The notes below the pieces were generated by a model. That model was given only the letters and a program-made list of their open reading frames with translations. It did not search any database and had not been told where the DNA came from. A DNA stretch of 58,216 nt, from assembly GCA_947632565.1 (NCBI GenBank), contig CANRPT010000004.1, positions 1 through 58,216 on the forward strand, given 5' to 3'. This DNA is from an uncultured Bacilli bacterium (GTDB lineage Bacteria > Bacillota_I > Bacilli_A > RF39 > UBA660). This document shows, piece by piece, positions 26,139 through 35,816 of the stretch. The position numbers were made by a program, and so were the translations under genes. Positions within the stretch are counted from its first letter, which is position 1. Each line of letters begins with the position of its first letter.

Positions 26139-27752
26139 ATGGAAAAGAAAAATTTAATGTTCCAAAATTTATTAACATGGGAAGACATTATTGCCTTAGG
26201 AGATCCAAAAGGAGAAAATGATAATCACTTTGGATATGACTTTTGGCATAGATGCTGTAATAAAAATTATGATAAAAGATTATTTGATGAAAATGTAGAA
26301 AATAAATTTATCAAAGAATTATTAGAAAACTTTAATGATTTACCGGTTTCTATACAAAATTTTGATTTTAGAGTATGTTTAGAAAAAGATGAAAAAGAAA
26401 ACTGGCAGCTAAAATTAAGTAAAATTTATTTTGCTCACTGGATTTTAAAAACCGTTGTTTCAGAAGGACAGATAATGGGGAATGAGTCGGAGCAACTAGG
26501 ATGTTTAGTAGAGGAAAAAGAAAATTTAAAACAGCTAGTAGAAGAATCATTATTAGAATATAAAAGAGATATTTGTGAAACGATTTATCAATTAAATCAA
26601 GGAAAAAAATTAGGAATAGTATATCAAACAACAAAAGAACGTAGCGAAGTGAGTATACAAGATCAAATACAAAAAAGAAAAATCGTAAACTGGTTTTTAA
26701 AAAATATAGATAAATTATTTGAATTTGCAGAACGAGAAATAAATTTAGAAATATTAGACACAATAGATAAAGATAAATTTTTATTAAATTTAGCATCAAG
26801 TGCTCTCCTAAATTCCAATATATTAAAGTTAAATAGTGAAAAAATGAAAATAGAAGAATTTATGGAATGCCTAAAAGATAAAAGTGTTGTTACAAGTTTA
26901 AATTACTTAAATAATTATTTTTTAATGATTGAGTATTTGGAGCAAGAAAATCAAGAAAAATATGAAACGGTAATATATGCAAACAAAAAAAATAGAATTA
27001 CTTTTTCAATCTCCAATAATATTTTGAAAACAGAATTCCATCGTATGCTAGACTTTTTAAAGAAAAATCAACAATTGGAAAGTTATTGGGAAATTGTAAA
27101 GCCATTTTCCTCTTATGAAGAATTATTATCCACGAAAGTAAGTAAAACATGGAAAAAAATTCAAAATCAAAAGCTAGCGGAAAATATTCGCTTAAATTGG
27201 GAACTGATTCCATCTGGTAAAAAAATTTCATTGAAAAATTATAGTGAAGGAAGAAAAAATCCAATTTTCTCAACAAATCAATTGGAAAAGCAACTAGCTT
27301 TAAAGAAAGCTTATGATTTAGTAGAAGATAAAATGGAATATTTTTCTCAAACAAATCCATTATTTGAATTAACCGGAATTGATACCTTTACAGGATATTC
27401 TGCTTATATGTATCAAAACGGCGTAGTCGTTTTTGAAAAGTTTTTCAAAGAAACAGGAAAAAAAGAAAAAAATTTCATGATACCAGTCAGTGGAGAAGCA
27501 ATCTATGTGATGAATTTCCAAGAATTTGCTGATTTATCGAAATATACTAAAATGGAATTAATTCAAGAAATTGTAACATTTCATAACCCGAATGTAAAAA
27601 GAATTTTACATACAAAGAGTGGTAGTTGGAAGCAGAAAGTAGATCAAGTAATTCAAGGAGAAGGTTATCAACAATTGGATTTAGAGCAGATTGATACCTT
27701 AGCTTTAGAATTATCTAGTAGAAATAAGCAATTAAAAAAGGAACCAATATAG
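26139..27752 (+). CDS. Hypothetical protein (537 residues), unrecognised
   Basis: ATG follows GAGAGGGGATACT; TATAAT lies at ~26108. The protein is charged and probably helical in the first 330 residues. The C-terminal third seems alpha/beta, with TNPLFELTGIDTFTGYSAYM, AIYVMNFQEFADLSKYTK and IQEIVTFHNPNVKRILHTKS. No signal peptide, membrane helix or known catalytic motif was found. A small hairpin terminator overlaps the end. Like the 703-residue protein upstream, it may be a lineage-specific cytoplasmic protein. Confidence 0.65.
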   Translation: MEKKNLMFQNLLTWEDIIALGDPKGENDNHFGYDFWHRCCNKNYDKRLFDENVENKFIKELLENFNDLPVSIQNFDFRVCLEKDEKENWQLKLSKIYFAHWILKTVVSEGQIMGNESEQLGCLVEEKENLKQLVEESLLEYKRDICETIYQLNQGKKLGIVYQTTKERSEVSIQDQIQKRKIVNWFLKNIDKLFEFAEREINLEILDTIDKDKFLLNLASSALLNSNILKLNSEKMKIEEFMECLKDKSVVTSLNYLNNYFLMIEYLEQENQEKYETVIYANKKNRITFSISNNILKTEFHRMLDFLKKNQQLESYWEIVKPFSSYEELLSTKVSKTWKKIQNQKLAENIRLNWELIPSGKKISLKNYSEGRKNPIFSTNQLEKQLALKKAYDLVEDKMEYFSQTNPLFELTGIDTFTGYSAYMYQNGVVVFEKFFKETGKKEKNFMIPVSGEAIYVMNFQEFADLSKYTKMELIQEIVTFHNPNVKRILHTKSGSWKQKVDQVIQGEGYQQLDLEQIDTLALELSSRNKQLKKEPI

Positions 27753-27774
27753 AGTAGAATAACTACTCTTTTTG
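27751..27774 (+). terminator. Rho-independent terminator
   Basis: AGAGTAG-AATAA-CTACTCT followed by TTTTG. Confidence 0.75.
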
Positions 27775-27816
27775 TATGAAATAAAAAATAAAAACCATAC
27801 TATAAATGGTGATAAA

Positions 27817-28524
27817 ATGGGAAACTTTTTGGATATCTTATTACGTAGTATTCTTTCTATTATAGTTCTATTTGCTATTACGGAGTTAATGGGGAAAAAA
27901 CAATTAAGTCAACTAAATATGTTTGATTACATTATTGGAATTAGTATTGGATCTTTAGCAGCTAGTTTATCGATTGATACTTCAATTCCCTATCTAGATG
28001 GAATTTTATCTATTTTAATTTATGGAGGAAGTGCTACGCTTATCTCTGTTTTAACAACCAAAAGTATAAAAATGAGAAGATTTTTTACTGGTACTCCCTC
28101 TATTATCATAAATCAGGGAAAAATCAATTATAATAATTTAAAAAAGAGTAGACTGGATATCAATGATTTGTTGCAGATTGCAAGAGAAAATGGTTATTAT
28201 GATTTAAGTCAAATATATGTGTGCATCCTAGAACCAAGTGGAAAATTAAGCTTTTTACCAAAAGCAAAGTATACTCCAGTAACTCCGAATGATATGAAAT
28301 TAAAAGTATCAGAAAAAGGAATATGTAGTAATTTAATTATTGATGGAAAAATAATGGAAGAAAATATTAAAAATATGGGAAAAGATGTGGCATGGGTTGT
28401 AACAAGATTATCGAAAATGGGATATCCAGAAATACAAAATTTATTATTAGTCATTTGTGATAGTAAAGAGCAATTAACAGTTTTTGAAAAAGAAAATGAG
28501 AAAGAGCCTAAAATATTGATGTAA
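27817..28524 (+). CDS. DUF421 (YetF-like) membrane protein
   Basis: The start chosen is ATG 27817 (MGNFLDILLRSIL) near GGTGATAAA; the frame is open further upstream but overlaps the terminator. In 235 residues, two or three membrane helices in the first 85 are followed by the DUF421 core. Family features are AITELMGKKQLSQLNMFDYI, IGISIGSLAASLSID, the PSIIINQGKIN strand and RLDINDLLQIARENGYYDLS. YetF-type proteins in Bacillus are inner membrane proteins linked to spore germination or envelope functions; the molecular role is unclear. Confidence 0.85.
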   Translation: MGNFLDILLRSILSIIVLFAITELMGKKQLSQLNMFDYIIGISIGSLAASLSIDTSIPYLDGILSILIYGGSATLISVLTTKSIKMRRFFTGTPSIIINQGKINYNNLKKSRLDINDLLQIARENGYYDLSQIYVCILEPSGKLSFLPKAKYTPVTPNDMKLKVSEKGICSNLIIDGKIMEENIKNMGKDVAWVVTRLSKMGYPEIQNLLLVICDSKEQLTVFEKENEKEPKILM

Positions 28525-28623
28525 TCGCATAATTACGGCAAAAGAATTGTCAAAGAATGTAAAAAAGAATAAATAATATGTAATTTTAAAAAAAAATATG
28601 TTATCTTTTAGGAAAGAAAGGAT

Positions 28624-29253
28624 ATGAATATAATGGAACGAAATGAAAGATATATCCCTCCTGATTCAGATAACTTAGGGGGCGGACCATATGGCTCTTC
28701 TATCGATCAAAATAATACAGAAACATCTATCATAAATAACTATTATAATGGTAACAGTCAAGAATTTGGAGTAAATCCAGAAAGAGAAACAGTAGCAGAA
28801 AAAGAGTTTGCGGAAGATGATTATAAAAGAGTTTATGATTTAGATAAAATGAATAACACGGAAATTATCAATTTAAGTAATCACCTACAAGCTGGATACC
28901 TTCATCATAAAAATGATACTTGGGAAGTAGGACGCTGGGAAGAAGCAATGCGTATAGTAAATCAAGAAATAAAAAGACGCAAAATTGATGAAAGCCAAAA
29001 ATCAACACCAGAAGAATCTACTCTTGATAAACCAAATCAATATGGTTTTCATGATAGAGATAAATCAGCTGCAATGCATTGTAGTAATCTAAGTGATGAA
29101 AACTTAGATGAACTAATAACCCGTCTTGGAAATGCTGTGCAATATTATCAAAACAGTATGAGCCAATATCAAGCATTTCAATATGCACTTCAATTAGCAA
29201 TAACAGAAAAAAATAATAGAGTAAATGAACAAACAAATGGTCATCAAAGGTAA
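28624..29253 (+). CDS. Hypothetical protein with two helical repeats
   Basis: The 209 residues start at ATG after AGGAAAGAAAGGAT; a second ATG follows at 28633. The N-terminus is Gly/Asn-rich and disordered (IPPDSDNLGGGPYGSSIDQN). Two ~45-residue helical units resemble each other: MNNTEIINLSNHLQAGYLHH...EAMRIVNQEIKRR and LSDENLDELITRLGNAVQYY...YALQLAITEKNNR. This suggests an internal duplication. No signal peptide. Not recognised. A strong terminator follows. Confidence 0.6.
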   Translation: MNIMERNERYIPPDSDNLGGGPYGSSIDQNNTETSIINNYYNGNSQEFGVNPERETVAEKEFAEDDYKRVYDLDKMNNTEIINLSNHLQAGYLHHKNDTWEVGRWEEAMRIVNQEIKRRKIDESQKSTPEESTLDKPNQYGFHDRDKSAAMHCSNLSDENLDELITRLGNAVQYYQNSMSQYQAFQYALQLAITEKNNRVNEQTNGHQR

Positions 29254-29289
29254 AAAAAGATTGCAATAAAATGTTGCAATCTTTTTTCA
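29253..29289. terminator. Strong symmetric terminator
   Basis: AAAAAAAGATTGCA and TGCAATCTTTTTT form a long stem with an 8-base loop. The flanking A and T runs would let it act in both directions. Confidence 0.85.
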
Positions 29290-29394
29290 TATGGTGAAAA
29301 AGGTGGTAATAATAGAATCAAACACAAGTTCAATGATAATATACTTTATTCAAATATAAAAATAAAGATGGCATAAATATTATCATGGAAGATT

Positions 29395-29506
29395 AAGAGT
29401 AATACTAGTTTTCGGTTTTAGGTTACCCTAAGACGAAATAGAACCCCTTCTATTCTTTTCATAGAACGAAATCTTCACCATATATCATATCTACAATATT
29501 ACTCTT
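29395..29506 (-). ncRNA. Candidate structured RNA in a gene-free region
   Basis: Between 29290 and 29611 there is no gene. AAGAGTAATA (29395-29404) pairs perfectly with TATTACTCTT (29497-29506), enclosing smaller hairpins TTAGG-TTA-CCTAA and AATAGAA-CCCC-TTCTATT. On the minus strand a TATAAT-like box and AAGGAGG precede it, and the symmetric terminator at 29253-29289 would end the transcript. It matches no riboswitch or small RNA I know. The strand is a guess. Confidence 0.35.
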
Positions 29507-29611
29507 ATTGGATGTACCTCCTTATCTTAAGATTATAAAATTATATGCGAAATTGCAAGTCTTTGAAAAAAATAAAATAGAACTTGACAAAATATTTGAC
29601 AAATAAAAGGA

Positions 29612-29881
29612 TTAGTTCGATAAATAAATGTGATGATTGGAATGTCCTTGATAGGAAATTTTGTTTTTTGGATAAGGTCTTTTTTCATTGGTTCTACCTA
29701 AAATATAATCACTAGAAGTTTCATAATAATCTGCCAAAGTATTTAATAAATCAATGGGTAGAGTTCTCTTTCCCAATTCATAAAGACTATATTGCTGTCT
29801 GGTAATTTTTAAAATATGAGCAACTTCTATTTGACGAAGATCATAATCTTCTCTTAAATCTTTTAACCTTCTTAAATACAT
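29612..29881 (-). CDS. XRE-family helix-turn-helix regulator
   Basis: The 89-residue protein has an HTH_3 domain over residues 3-60: LRRLKDLREDYDLRQIEVAH, ILKITRQQYSLYELGKRTLP, LLNTLADYYETSSDYILGRT. The short basic tail is non-conserved. The start follows GGTAAGGATGTGG. It stands alone, divergent from dusB and next to the candidate RNA region. The target is unknown; similar regulators sit near prophages but also act as chromosomal autoregulators. Confidence 0.8.
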   Translation of the reverse strand: MYLRRLKDLREDYDLRQIEVAHILKITRQQYSLYELGKRTLPIDLLNTLADYYETSSDYILGRTNEKRPYPKNKISYQGHSNHHIYLSN

Positions 29882-30064
29882 ATAACCACATCCTTACCAT
29901 AATAATATTTTCATATTCTGACTGAAAAAAATGGCAGATAGCATTCATTTGAGTGCAAGAGGAAATAAAAAGTTTAAGAAGTTTACTAACGGTAGAAAAG
30001 AAGATGTTTTTCTTTCATTTTTACACATTTTATGATATTATCTATAGTGATTTGAGGGATAACA

Positions 30065-31060
30065 ATGGTATATATAGGAAATGTTGAAATAAAGCATAAA
30101 ACAGTATTAGCTCCTATGGCAGGAATTGGAAATTCTAGTTTTCGAAAAATAATCAAAAAAATGGGTGCCGGACTAGTATATGCAGAAATGGTTAGTGATA
30201 AGGCCATTTTTTATCAAAATAAAAAAACGATAAATATGCTTTATATGGAAGAAAGTGAAAGACCAATTGCTCAACAAATTTTTGGAAGTGATAAAGAATC
30301 TTTTGTGAAAGCCGCCAAGTTTATATATGAAAACATGCATCCAGATATCATTGATATCAATATGGGATGTCCTGTACCAAAAGTAGCGGTAAAAGCGCAG
30401 GCAGGAAGCGCTCTTTTGAAAAATCCAGAAAAAATTTATGAAATTGTTTCTAGTGTAGTAGCAAGTGTTCCAATTCCCGTTACTGTAAAAATAAGAAGTG
30501 GTTGGGACTCGGATCATATTAATGCAGTAGAAGTAGCACAAATTTGTGAAAAAGCAGGAGCCAGCGCTATCTGTGTACATCCAAGAACCCGTAGTCAAGG
30601 ATATAGTGGAAAGGCAGATTGGTCTATTATTAAAAAAGTAAAAGAAGCAGTTTCTATTCCGGTAATCGGGAATGGTGATATTACAGATATTTATAGTGCT
30701 AAAAAAATATTAGATGAAACAGGATGTGATCTCATCATGATAGGAAGAGGAGTACTAGGAAATCCTTGGTTAATAAAGGAAATTAATGCTTATCTTGAGA
30801 AAGGAATAATCTTAGAAAAACCGACAGCATTAGAAAAAATAGACATGTGCTTAGAACATTTACGAAATTTATATGAATTAAAAAATGAAAAACAAGCAGT
30901 ATTAGAAATTAGAAATCACATTGCCTGGTATTTAAAAGGATTACCTAATTCTAATGAAATCAAAAATAAAATATTTCTAAAGAAAGAGATTTCTGATATA
31001 ATTGAGATATTAAATGAATATAAAATATATATGCAAGAACTAGAAAGAAAGGAAAAATAG
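30065..31060 (+). CDS. dusB: tRNA-dihydrouridine synthase
   Basis: An FMN enzyme that reduces uridine to dihydrouridine in tRNA. The 331 residues contain the N-terminal [28 protein letters not shown], the hallmark [20 protein letters not shown] with catalytic Cys, [26 protein letters not shown] and FMN-phosphate-binding IGNGDITD and [11 protein letters not shown]. Length fits DusB-type enzymes of Bacillota. It is followed after one base by an RDD protein and then lysS, an order like the Bacillus yacF-lysS region. Confidence 0.92.
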   Translation: MVYIGNVEIKHKTVLAPMAGIGNSSFRKIIKKMGAGLVYAEMVSDKAIFYQNKKTINMLYMEESERPIAQQIFGSDKESFVKAAKFIYENMHPDIIDINMGCPVPKVAVKAQAGSALLKNPEKIYEIVSSVVASVPIPVTVKIRSGWDSDHINAVEVAQICEKAGASAICVHPRTRSQGYSGKADWSIIKKVKEAVSIPVIGNGDITDIYSAKKILDETGCDLIMIGRGVLGNPWLIKEINAYLEKGIILEKPTALEKIDMCLEHLRNLYELKNEKQAVLEIRNHIAWYLKGLPNSNEIKNKIFLKKEISDIIEILNEYKIYMQELERKEK

Positions 31061-31061
31061 T

Positions 31062-31808
31062 ATGTCAAGAGAGAAAAAAGAAGAAATAAAAGAAGCAGTT
31101 ATTATAGATAAGAAGAAATCCAAAAAGAAAACAAAAGAAATGCAAGAGCAGAATCAGAATAAAATGGAATCTATAGTAGAAGTAGAAAATGAGAAGGAAA
31201 ATAAAGAGCAAAAAGAAACAAAACCGTATTTCTTTCCAAGATTAGTCGCTTATATCATTGATGTATTAATTGTTTCAACAATTTGTACAGGAGTATTGTT
31301 CTTCCTACCAGAAAATAAAAATTATAAGAAGTATATGGAAGAATATGAGAAGATTCAAACAGAGGCAATAGAGAAGAATACCCCATTCATTGAAGTCATG
31401 AAACTATCAAGTGATGTTGTATATGATTTAGATTATAGTAATGTTTTTCCAATGATTGTACAAGTTGTATTAATAATTCTTTACTTTATTGTATTTCAGT
31501 TCTATAATAAAGGACAGACTCTTGGAAAAAAGCTAATGAAATTAAGATTGGTAAGTGTAAATCAAGAGCCATTAAATATAAATCAAGTTTCTATTCATGC
31601 TATTTTAATTAATTCCATTTTAATAAATATGTTAGTATTAGCATCGTTACTATTATTAGGAAGAAATTATTATTTTTATGCAAGTTTAGTGATTCAGGTA
31701 TTAGATTTTACTTTAATTTTTGTAATATTAATGATGATTTTATTTAGAAAAGATGGGAGAGGTCTTCATGATGTATTAGCAAAAACCAAGGTAATTCAAG
31801 AAAAATAG
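31062..31808 (+). CDS. RDD-family membrane protein
   Basis: The 248 residues start with ~50 highly charged residues (KKSKKKTKEMQEQNQNKMES), then the RDD domain. PRLVAYIIDVLIVSTICTGV contains the Arg and Asp of the name. Helices follow at ~125-145 (MIVQVVLIILYFIVFQFYNK) and two more to the end. GQTLGKKLMKLRLV and GRGLHDVLAKTKVI are typical RDD motifs. Function is uncertain; some RDD proteins have been linked to ion transport. It lies in the dusB-lysS operon. Confidence 0.85.
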   Translation: MSREKKEEIKEAVIIDKKKSKKKTKEMQEQNQNKMESIVEVENEKENKEQKETKPYFFPRLVAYIIDVLIVSTICTGVLFFLPENKNYKKYMEEYEKIQTEAIEKNTPFIEVMKLSSDVVYDLDYSNVFPMIVQVVLIILYFIVFQFYNKGQTLGKKLMKLRLVSVNQEPLNINQVSIHAILINSILINMLVLASLLLLGRNYYFYASLVIQVLDFTLIFVILMMILFRKDGRGLHDVLAKTKVIQEK

Positions 31809-31818
31809 GAGGTTTATC

Positions 31819-33300
31819 ATGAGAAGTTTTACAGAACAAGAATTAGTAAGAAGAGAGAAAATAGAAAAGATTAGAGAATTTTGTAATCCTTACCCTGAAA
31901 GATATGAAGTAACACATTCTTTAAAAGAAGCGAGTTTATTAGAAGATGGAGTAACAGATGTACATGTTGCAGGAAGAATTGTGTTTTTAAGAAAGATGGG
32001 TAAGATGAGTTTCTTAAAATTACGTGATATAGAAGGAGAACTACAAATTTCTATCAAAATAGATTTAGTAGGAGAAGAAGCTTATGAGTTCTTTAAAGCG
32101 AACGTAGATATTGGAGATTTTATTGGTGCAGAAGGAGAAATTTTTACAACTCATACGGGAGAAAAAACATTAAGGGCAAGTAAATTTACCTTTTTAGGAA
32201 AAGCTTTAAAACCACTTCCTGAAAAGTTTCATGGTCTAACTGACTTAGAAGCATGCTATCGTCAAAGATATGTAGATTTAATTATGAATGAAGATACTAG
32301 AAAACGTTTCTTAGTTCGTATTCAATTTATTCGTGAATTGCGTAATTACTTAGATTCTCTTGGATATATGGAAATCGAAACTCCTATTTTAAATAATAAA
32401 CCAAGTGGAGCAACTGCCAGACCTTTTAAAGCTCATCATAATGCCCTAGATTTAGATGTTTATTTAAGAATTGCTCCAGAAACTTATTTAAAAAGAGCCG
32501 TTGTTGCAGGAATTCCAAAAGTATATGAAATTGCCCGTTGTTTCCGAAATGAAGGAATGGATGCTGCTCACTTACAGGATTTCACAATGATTGAAGGATA
32601 TCAAGCCTATTTTAATTATGAAGACAATATGAAATTTATTCAAAAAATGCTACAAACAATAATCCAAAAGATTTTTGGAACTTTAATCATTCCCTTTGGT
32701 GATAAAGAAATTGATATGAGTGGAGATTGGAAGAGAGTAAGTTTTCGTGAATTATTGATTCAGTATGCTAATATTGATATTCAGGTTTATGATACGAAAG
32801 AAAAATTATTAGCAAAAATCATAGAAAATAAAATTGAAGTAGAAAGTGAAACTCCATTAGAAAATCTAGGATTTGGAAACTTGGTAGATGTTTTATATAA
32901 AAAAGTGGCAAGACCTAATATGATAGGACCTGTTTATTTAACAGAGCATCCTACAAGTTTATCTCCTCTTGCTAGAAGTAATGATGAAAGACCAGAAATT
33001 AGTGATCGCTTTCAATTAGTAATCAATGGTGCAGAAATTGTGAATGGATACTCCGAATTAGTTGACCCACAAGAACAAGAAAAAAGATTGTTAGAACAAG
33101 CATCCTTAAAAGCTAATGGAGATGAAGAAGCTATGGAAATGGATTATAATTATATCAACGCAATGGAATATGGAATGCCTCCTATTTCTGGTTGGGGAAT
33201 GGGAATTGATCGAATTGTGCAATTATTAACAGGTAGTGAAAGTATTCGTGATGTAGTAATGTTTCCATTAATGAAACCATTAGAAGAAGAAAATGAATAA
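31819..33300 (+). CDS. lysS: Lysyl-tRNA synthetase, class II
   Basis: It charges tRNA-Lys. ATG follows AATAGGAGG. The 493 residues have an N-terminal OB fold (VTDVHVAGRIVFLRKMGKMS, FLKLRDIEGELQISI) and a class II core: motif 1 with YMEIETPILN, then GATARPFKAHHNALD, motif 2 ARCFRNEGMDAAHLQDFTMI and motif 3 GWGMGIDRIVQLLTGSESIR. Length is normal. It is the last gene of dusB-RDD-lysS with its own terminator. No T-box precedes it. Confidence 0.95.
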   Translation: MRSFTEQELVRREKIEKIREFCNPYPERYEVTHSLKEASLLEDGVTDVHVAGRIVFLRKMGKMSFLKLRDIEGELQISIKIDLVGEEAYEFFKANVDIGDFIGAEGEIFTTHTGEKTLRASKFTFLGKALKPLPEKFHGLTDLEACYRQRYVDLIMNEDTRKRFLVRIQFIRELRNYLDSLGYMEIETPILNNKPSGATARPFKAHHNALDLDVYLRIAPETYLKRAVVAGIPKVYEIARCFRNEGMDAAHLQDFTMIEGYQAYFNYEDNMKFIQKMLQTIIQKIFGTLIIPFGDKEIDMSGDWKRVSFRELLIQYANIDIQVYDTKEKLLAKIIENKIEVESETPLENLGFGNLVDVLYKKVARPNMIGPVYLTEHPTSLSPLARSNDERPEISDRFQLVINGAEIVNGYSELVDPQEQEKRLLEQASLKANGDEEAMEMDYNYINAMEYGMPPISGWGMGIDRIVQLLTGSESIRDVVMFPLMKPLEEENE

Positions 33301-33308
33301 AAAAATGT

Positions 33309-33336
33309 AAGCTATTGAGTGATCAGTAGCTTTTTT
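33309..33336 (+). terminator. lysS terminator
   Basis: AAGCTATTGA-GTGA-TCAGTAGCTT followed by TTTTC. Confidence 0.8.
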
Positions 33337-33406
33337 CACAAAACTTTCACGTAAAAAGCTTTATATTTTAGAAATAATTATGTATAATGAATATGGGAGG
33401 GTTAAT

Positions 33407-35035
33407 ATGAAAAAACATAATGTTTTAAAAGTAATCTTATTGTCAATATTGGTAGTAGTATTATGTACATGGATTTTTCCAACAGCATCTTATCAATCAG
33501 GATTAGAGATAGGAGAAAGAAATCAAGCAGGTATTTTTGACTTATTTGCTTACATTACTCCACTTTTAAATTACTTTAGCTATGTGCTATTAGTTGTTTT
33601 AGCAACAGGAATATTCTATGGAGTAAGCTACAAAATACCAGCATATCGTGGTTTGCTAGATAAGATTGTCAAAAAATTTGAAGGAAAAGAATCTCTTTTC
33701 TTAGCCATTACTATGATTTTAATTGCCATCATCGTTTCAGTTTCAGGCTTTTCTTTCGGAATACTATTTATCTATCCACTAATTATATCTTTAATATTAT
33801 TAATGGGATATAATAAATTAGTTGCAGCAAGTGTTACAGTAGGTTCTACCATGATAGGAATTTTAGGTACGACTTTAGGAACTAATACAACCTATTATAT
33901 CGGTGCTATTTTAGGAATCGATACATTTAGTGAAATTCAAACCAAAATAGTTCTCTTAATATTAGGATTAATATTATTAGTATATAATGTTTTACTATAT
34001 GCAAAGAAAACCAAAAATAAAGTAGATAAAGTATCAGAATTAGTACCTATTAGTAGTCAATCAGCAAAGAAAGAAACAGAAGTAATCACGATTGAAAAAG
34101 TAGAAGATAAACAAGAAAAGAAACCAGTAAAGAAAAAAGAAGAAAAGAAAAAAACACCTAAAAAAGAAGAAAAAGAAAGTAAAAAAACAACGAAAAAAAC
34201 AACAGACGAGAAGAAATCAAAGAAAACGAAAGCTTATGATTTAGTAGAAGAAGAAGTGGTAAAAGTAAAACCAAAACAAAAGAAAAAAATATTTACTTGG
34301 CCTTATATTTTCATCTTTGATGTATTATTCTTAATTTTAGTTTTATCCATGTTTGATTGGAGCATTTTTGGAATTGATTGGTTTGATAAAGCACTTACTG
34401 CAATCAATGATTTTCAAATCGCTGGATTCCCAATTTTTGAGAAATTATTGGCTTCTAACAGTGCTTTGAAGGCTTTAAATCCACTTGGACAATGGTCTTT
34501 ATCTTTTGAGATTCCAACTATGATTGTGATAGCAACTTGCTTATTAGCATTTGTCTATGGATTAAAAATGGATGATTTCCTAGATGGAGTAATAAGTGGA
34601 ATCAAAAAAGCTTTAAAACCAGCCATTTATATGACACTAATGAATTTAGTTTTATTAATTGTAACTTGGCATCCATTCCAATTAAATATTACGAAATTTT
34701 TCTTAGAGTTAACGGATGGTTTCAATGTTATTACGATGGCAATCGTAGCAGCATTAGCAAGTATTTTGAATATGGATATATTTTATGTGGCACAGAGTAC
34801 CTTACCATATGTTACATCTGTTATTACGGACAGCGAGTTATATCCAATTCTTGGAGTTATTTTCCAATCTGTTTATGGACTTACTATGTTAATTGCTCCA
34901 ACTAGTTTATTGTTAATTGGAACATTAACTTATTTAGACGTCTCATATGGACAGTGGTTAAAGCATATTTGGAAGTTATTTTTACAGTTATTAGTAGTTC
35001 TTACAATAGTACTTTTGATTATTTTCTTAATTTAA
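33407..35035 (+). CDS. YfcC/DcuC-like integral membrane carrier with a Lys-rich loop
   Basis: The start is ATG 33407 after ATGGGAGGGTTAAT (542 residues); an in-frame ATG at 33380 precedes the ribosome site. About 12 hydrophobic helices are arranged in two halves. The N-terminal half has GFSFGILFIYPLIISLILLM and GTTLGTNTTYYIGAI; the C-terminal half has WHPFQLNITKFFLELTDGFN and MLIAPTSLLLIGTLTYLDVS. This fits the YfcC/C4-dicarboxylate anaerobic carrier superfamily, possibly for amino acids or peptides. Between the halves is a ~90-residue very basic loop (KKPVKKKEEKKKTPKKEE) unusual for the family. It has its own promoter and terminator. Confidence 0.65.
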   Translation: MKKHNVLKVILLSILVVVLCTWIFPTASYQSGLEIGERNQAGIFDLFAYITPLLNYFSYVLLVVLATGIFYGVSYKIPAYRGLLDKIVKKFEGKESLFLAITMILIAIIVSVSGFSFGILFIYPLIISLILLMGYNKLVAASVTVGSTMIGILGTTLGTNTTYYIGAILGIDTFSEIQTKIVLLILGLILLVYNVLLYAKKTKNKVDKVSELVPISSQSAKKETEVITIEKVEDKQEKKPVKKKEEKKKTPKKEEKESKKTTKKTTDEKKSKKTKAYDLVEEEVVKVKPKQKKKIFTWPYIFIFDVLFLILVLSMFDWSIFGIDWFDKALTAINDFQIAGFPIFEKLLASNSALKALNPLGQWSLSFEIPTMIVIATCLLAFVYGLKMDDFLDGVISGIKKALKPAIYMTLMNLVLLIVTWHPFQLNITKFFLELTDGFNVITMAIVAALASILNMDIFYVAQSTLPYVTSVITDSELYPILGVIFQSVYGLTMLIAPTSLLLIGTLTYLDVSYGQWLKHIWKLFLQLLVVLTIVLLIIFLI

Positions 35036-35050
35036 ATAAAAATCTAAAAA

Positions 35051-35106
35051 AAGTCCTTTTTCATGATGTGAACACGATTTAGAAGCATCAAAAAAGGATT
35101 TTTTTA
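35051..35106 (+). terminator. Terminator after the carrier gene
   Basis: AGTCCTTTTTCATGATG pairs imperfectly with CATCAAAAAAGGATT, followed by TTTTTT. From here to 35494 no gene is seen. Confidence 0.65.
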
Positions 35107-35287
35107 TTGAATAATCCATCATCAAATTTAGAATCATCAATTACAGAAAATTAAATAGAATGATATCCATTTGTTCTATATGCATCAATATTATTGATAA
35201 TTTAAAATTAAAAAGAAAAGGTCCTATGAAAGATACGTAGCAAATTTATTTTGCCATGTATCTTTGTGTTAATATATGAAATCCAAT

Positions 35288-35312
35288 GTTTCTAATTATT
35301 TTAATTAGAAAC
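35288..35312. promoter_or_regulatory. Perfect inverted repeat upstream of the pilin-like gene
   Basis: GTTTCTAATTA-TTT-TAATTAGAAAC, 11-bp arms. The half-site GTTTCTAATTA occurs again at 35449-35459, 36 bases before the pilin start. Also in this 390-bp gene-free stretch, AAAGATAC...GTATCTTT forms a hairpin at 35228-35265. An operator pair is possible. Confidence 0.4.
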
Positions 35313-35494
35313 TACAGGAAATTGAAAAAAAGCTTGATAATAAGAAAAAGTTAAAGTAAAATTAGATTAAAAATAGAACGGAAACTTAAATTCTAAATTC
35401 TAAATTTTATAAATGGTAAAAGAATAAGGAAAATTAGTAAATAATGAAGTTTCTAATTAAAATAAAAAATAAGGATAAAGAGGTTGGTGTAGAA

Positions 35495-35793
35495 ATGAAG
35501 AAAAAAGGATATACATTAGTAGAATTAATGACAGTAATCGTAATCATTGGGATTTTATTATTAATAGCAGTACCAGCAATCAGCCAATATATGAAACGAG
35601 GAATGCAGGAATATCATGCTAGATTAGAAGAATCTTTATTACTAGCAGGAAGAGACTATTTAGCTGATTATCGAACCTTATTACCAAGAGAGATAGGAAA
35701 TGTAACTGTAATAGATCCAGAAGAATTAATCAAAAATGGATATTTAGATGGAAATACAGAGGGAATAGAAGAAGAAGGAAAAATAAAAGATGA
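35495..35793 (+). pseudogene. 5' part of a type IV pilin-like gene interrupted by the 9.7 kb element
   Basis: ATG 35495 opens with MKKKGYTLVELMTVIVIIGI, a prepilin signal: positively charged leader, Gly cleavage point, Glu at +5, then a hydrophobic helix. It continues YHARLEESLLLAGRDYLADY to KIKD, then enters the element and stops at 35842. The last bases, AAAGATGA (35786-35793), recur at 45480-45487. Joining 35793 to 45488 gives KIKDENGKECSAR in frame and 2,622 nt (873 codons plus stop). The 5' part alone gives a pilin helix without the ectodomain. Confidence 0.9.
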
Positions 35794-35816
35794 CAATTTC
35801 CGGCATAACCACACCT

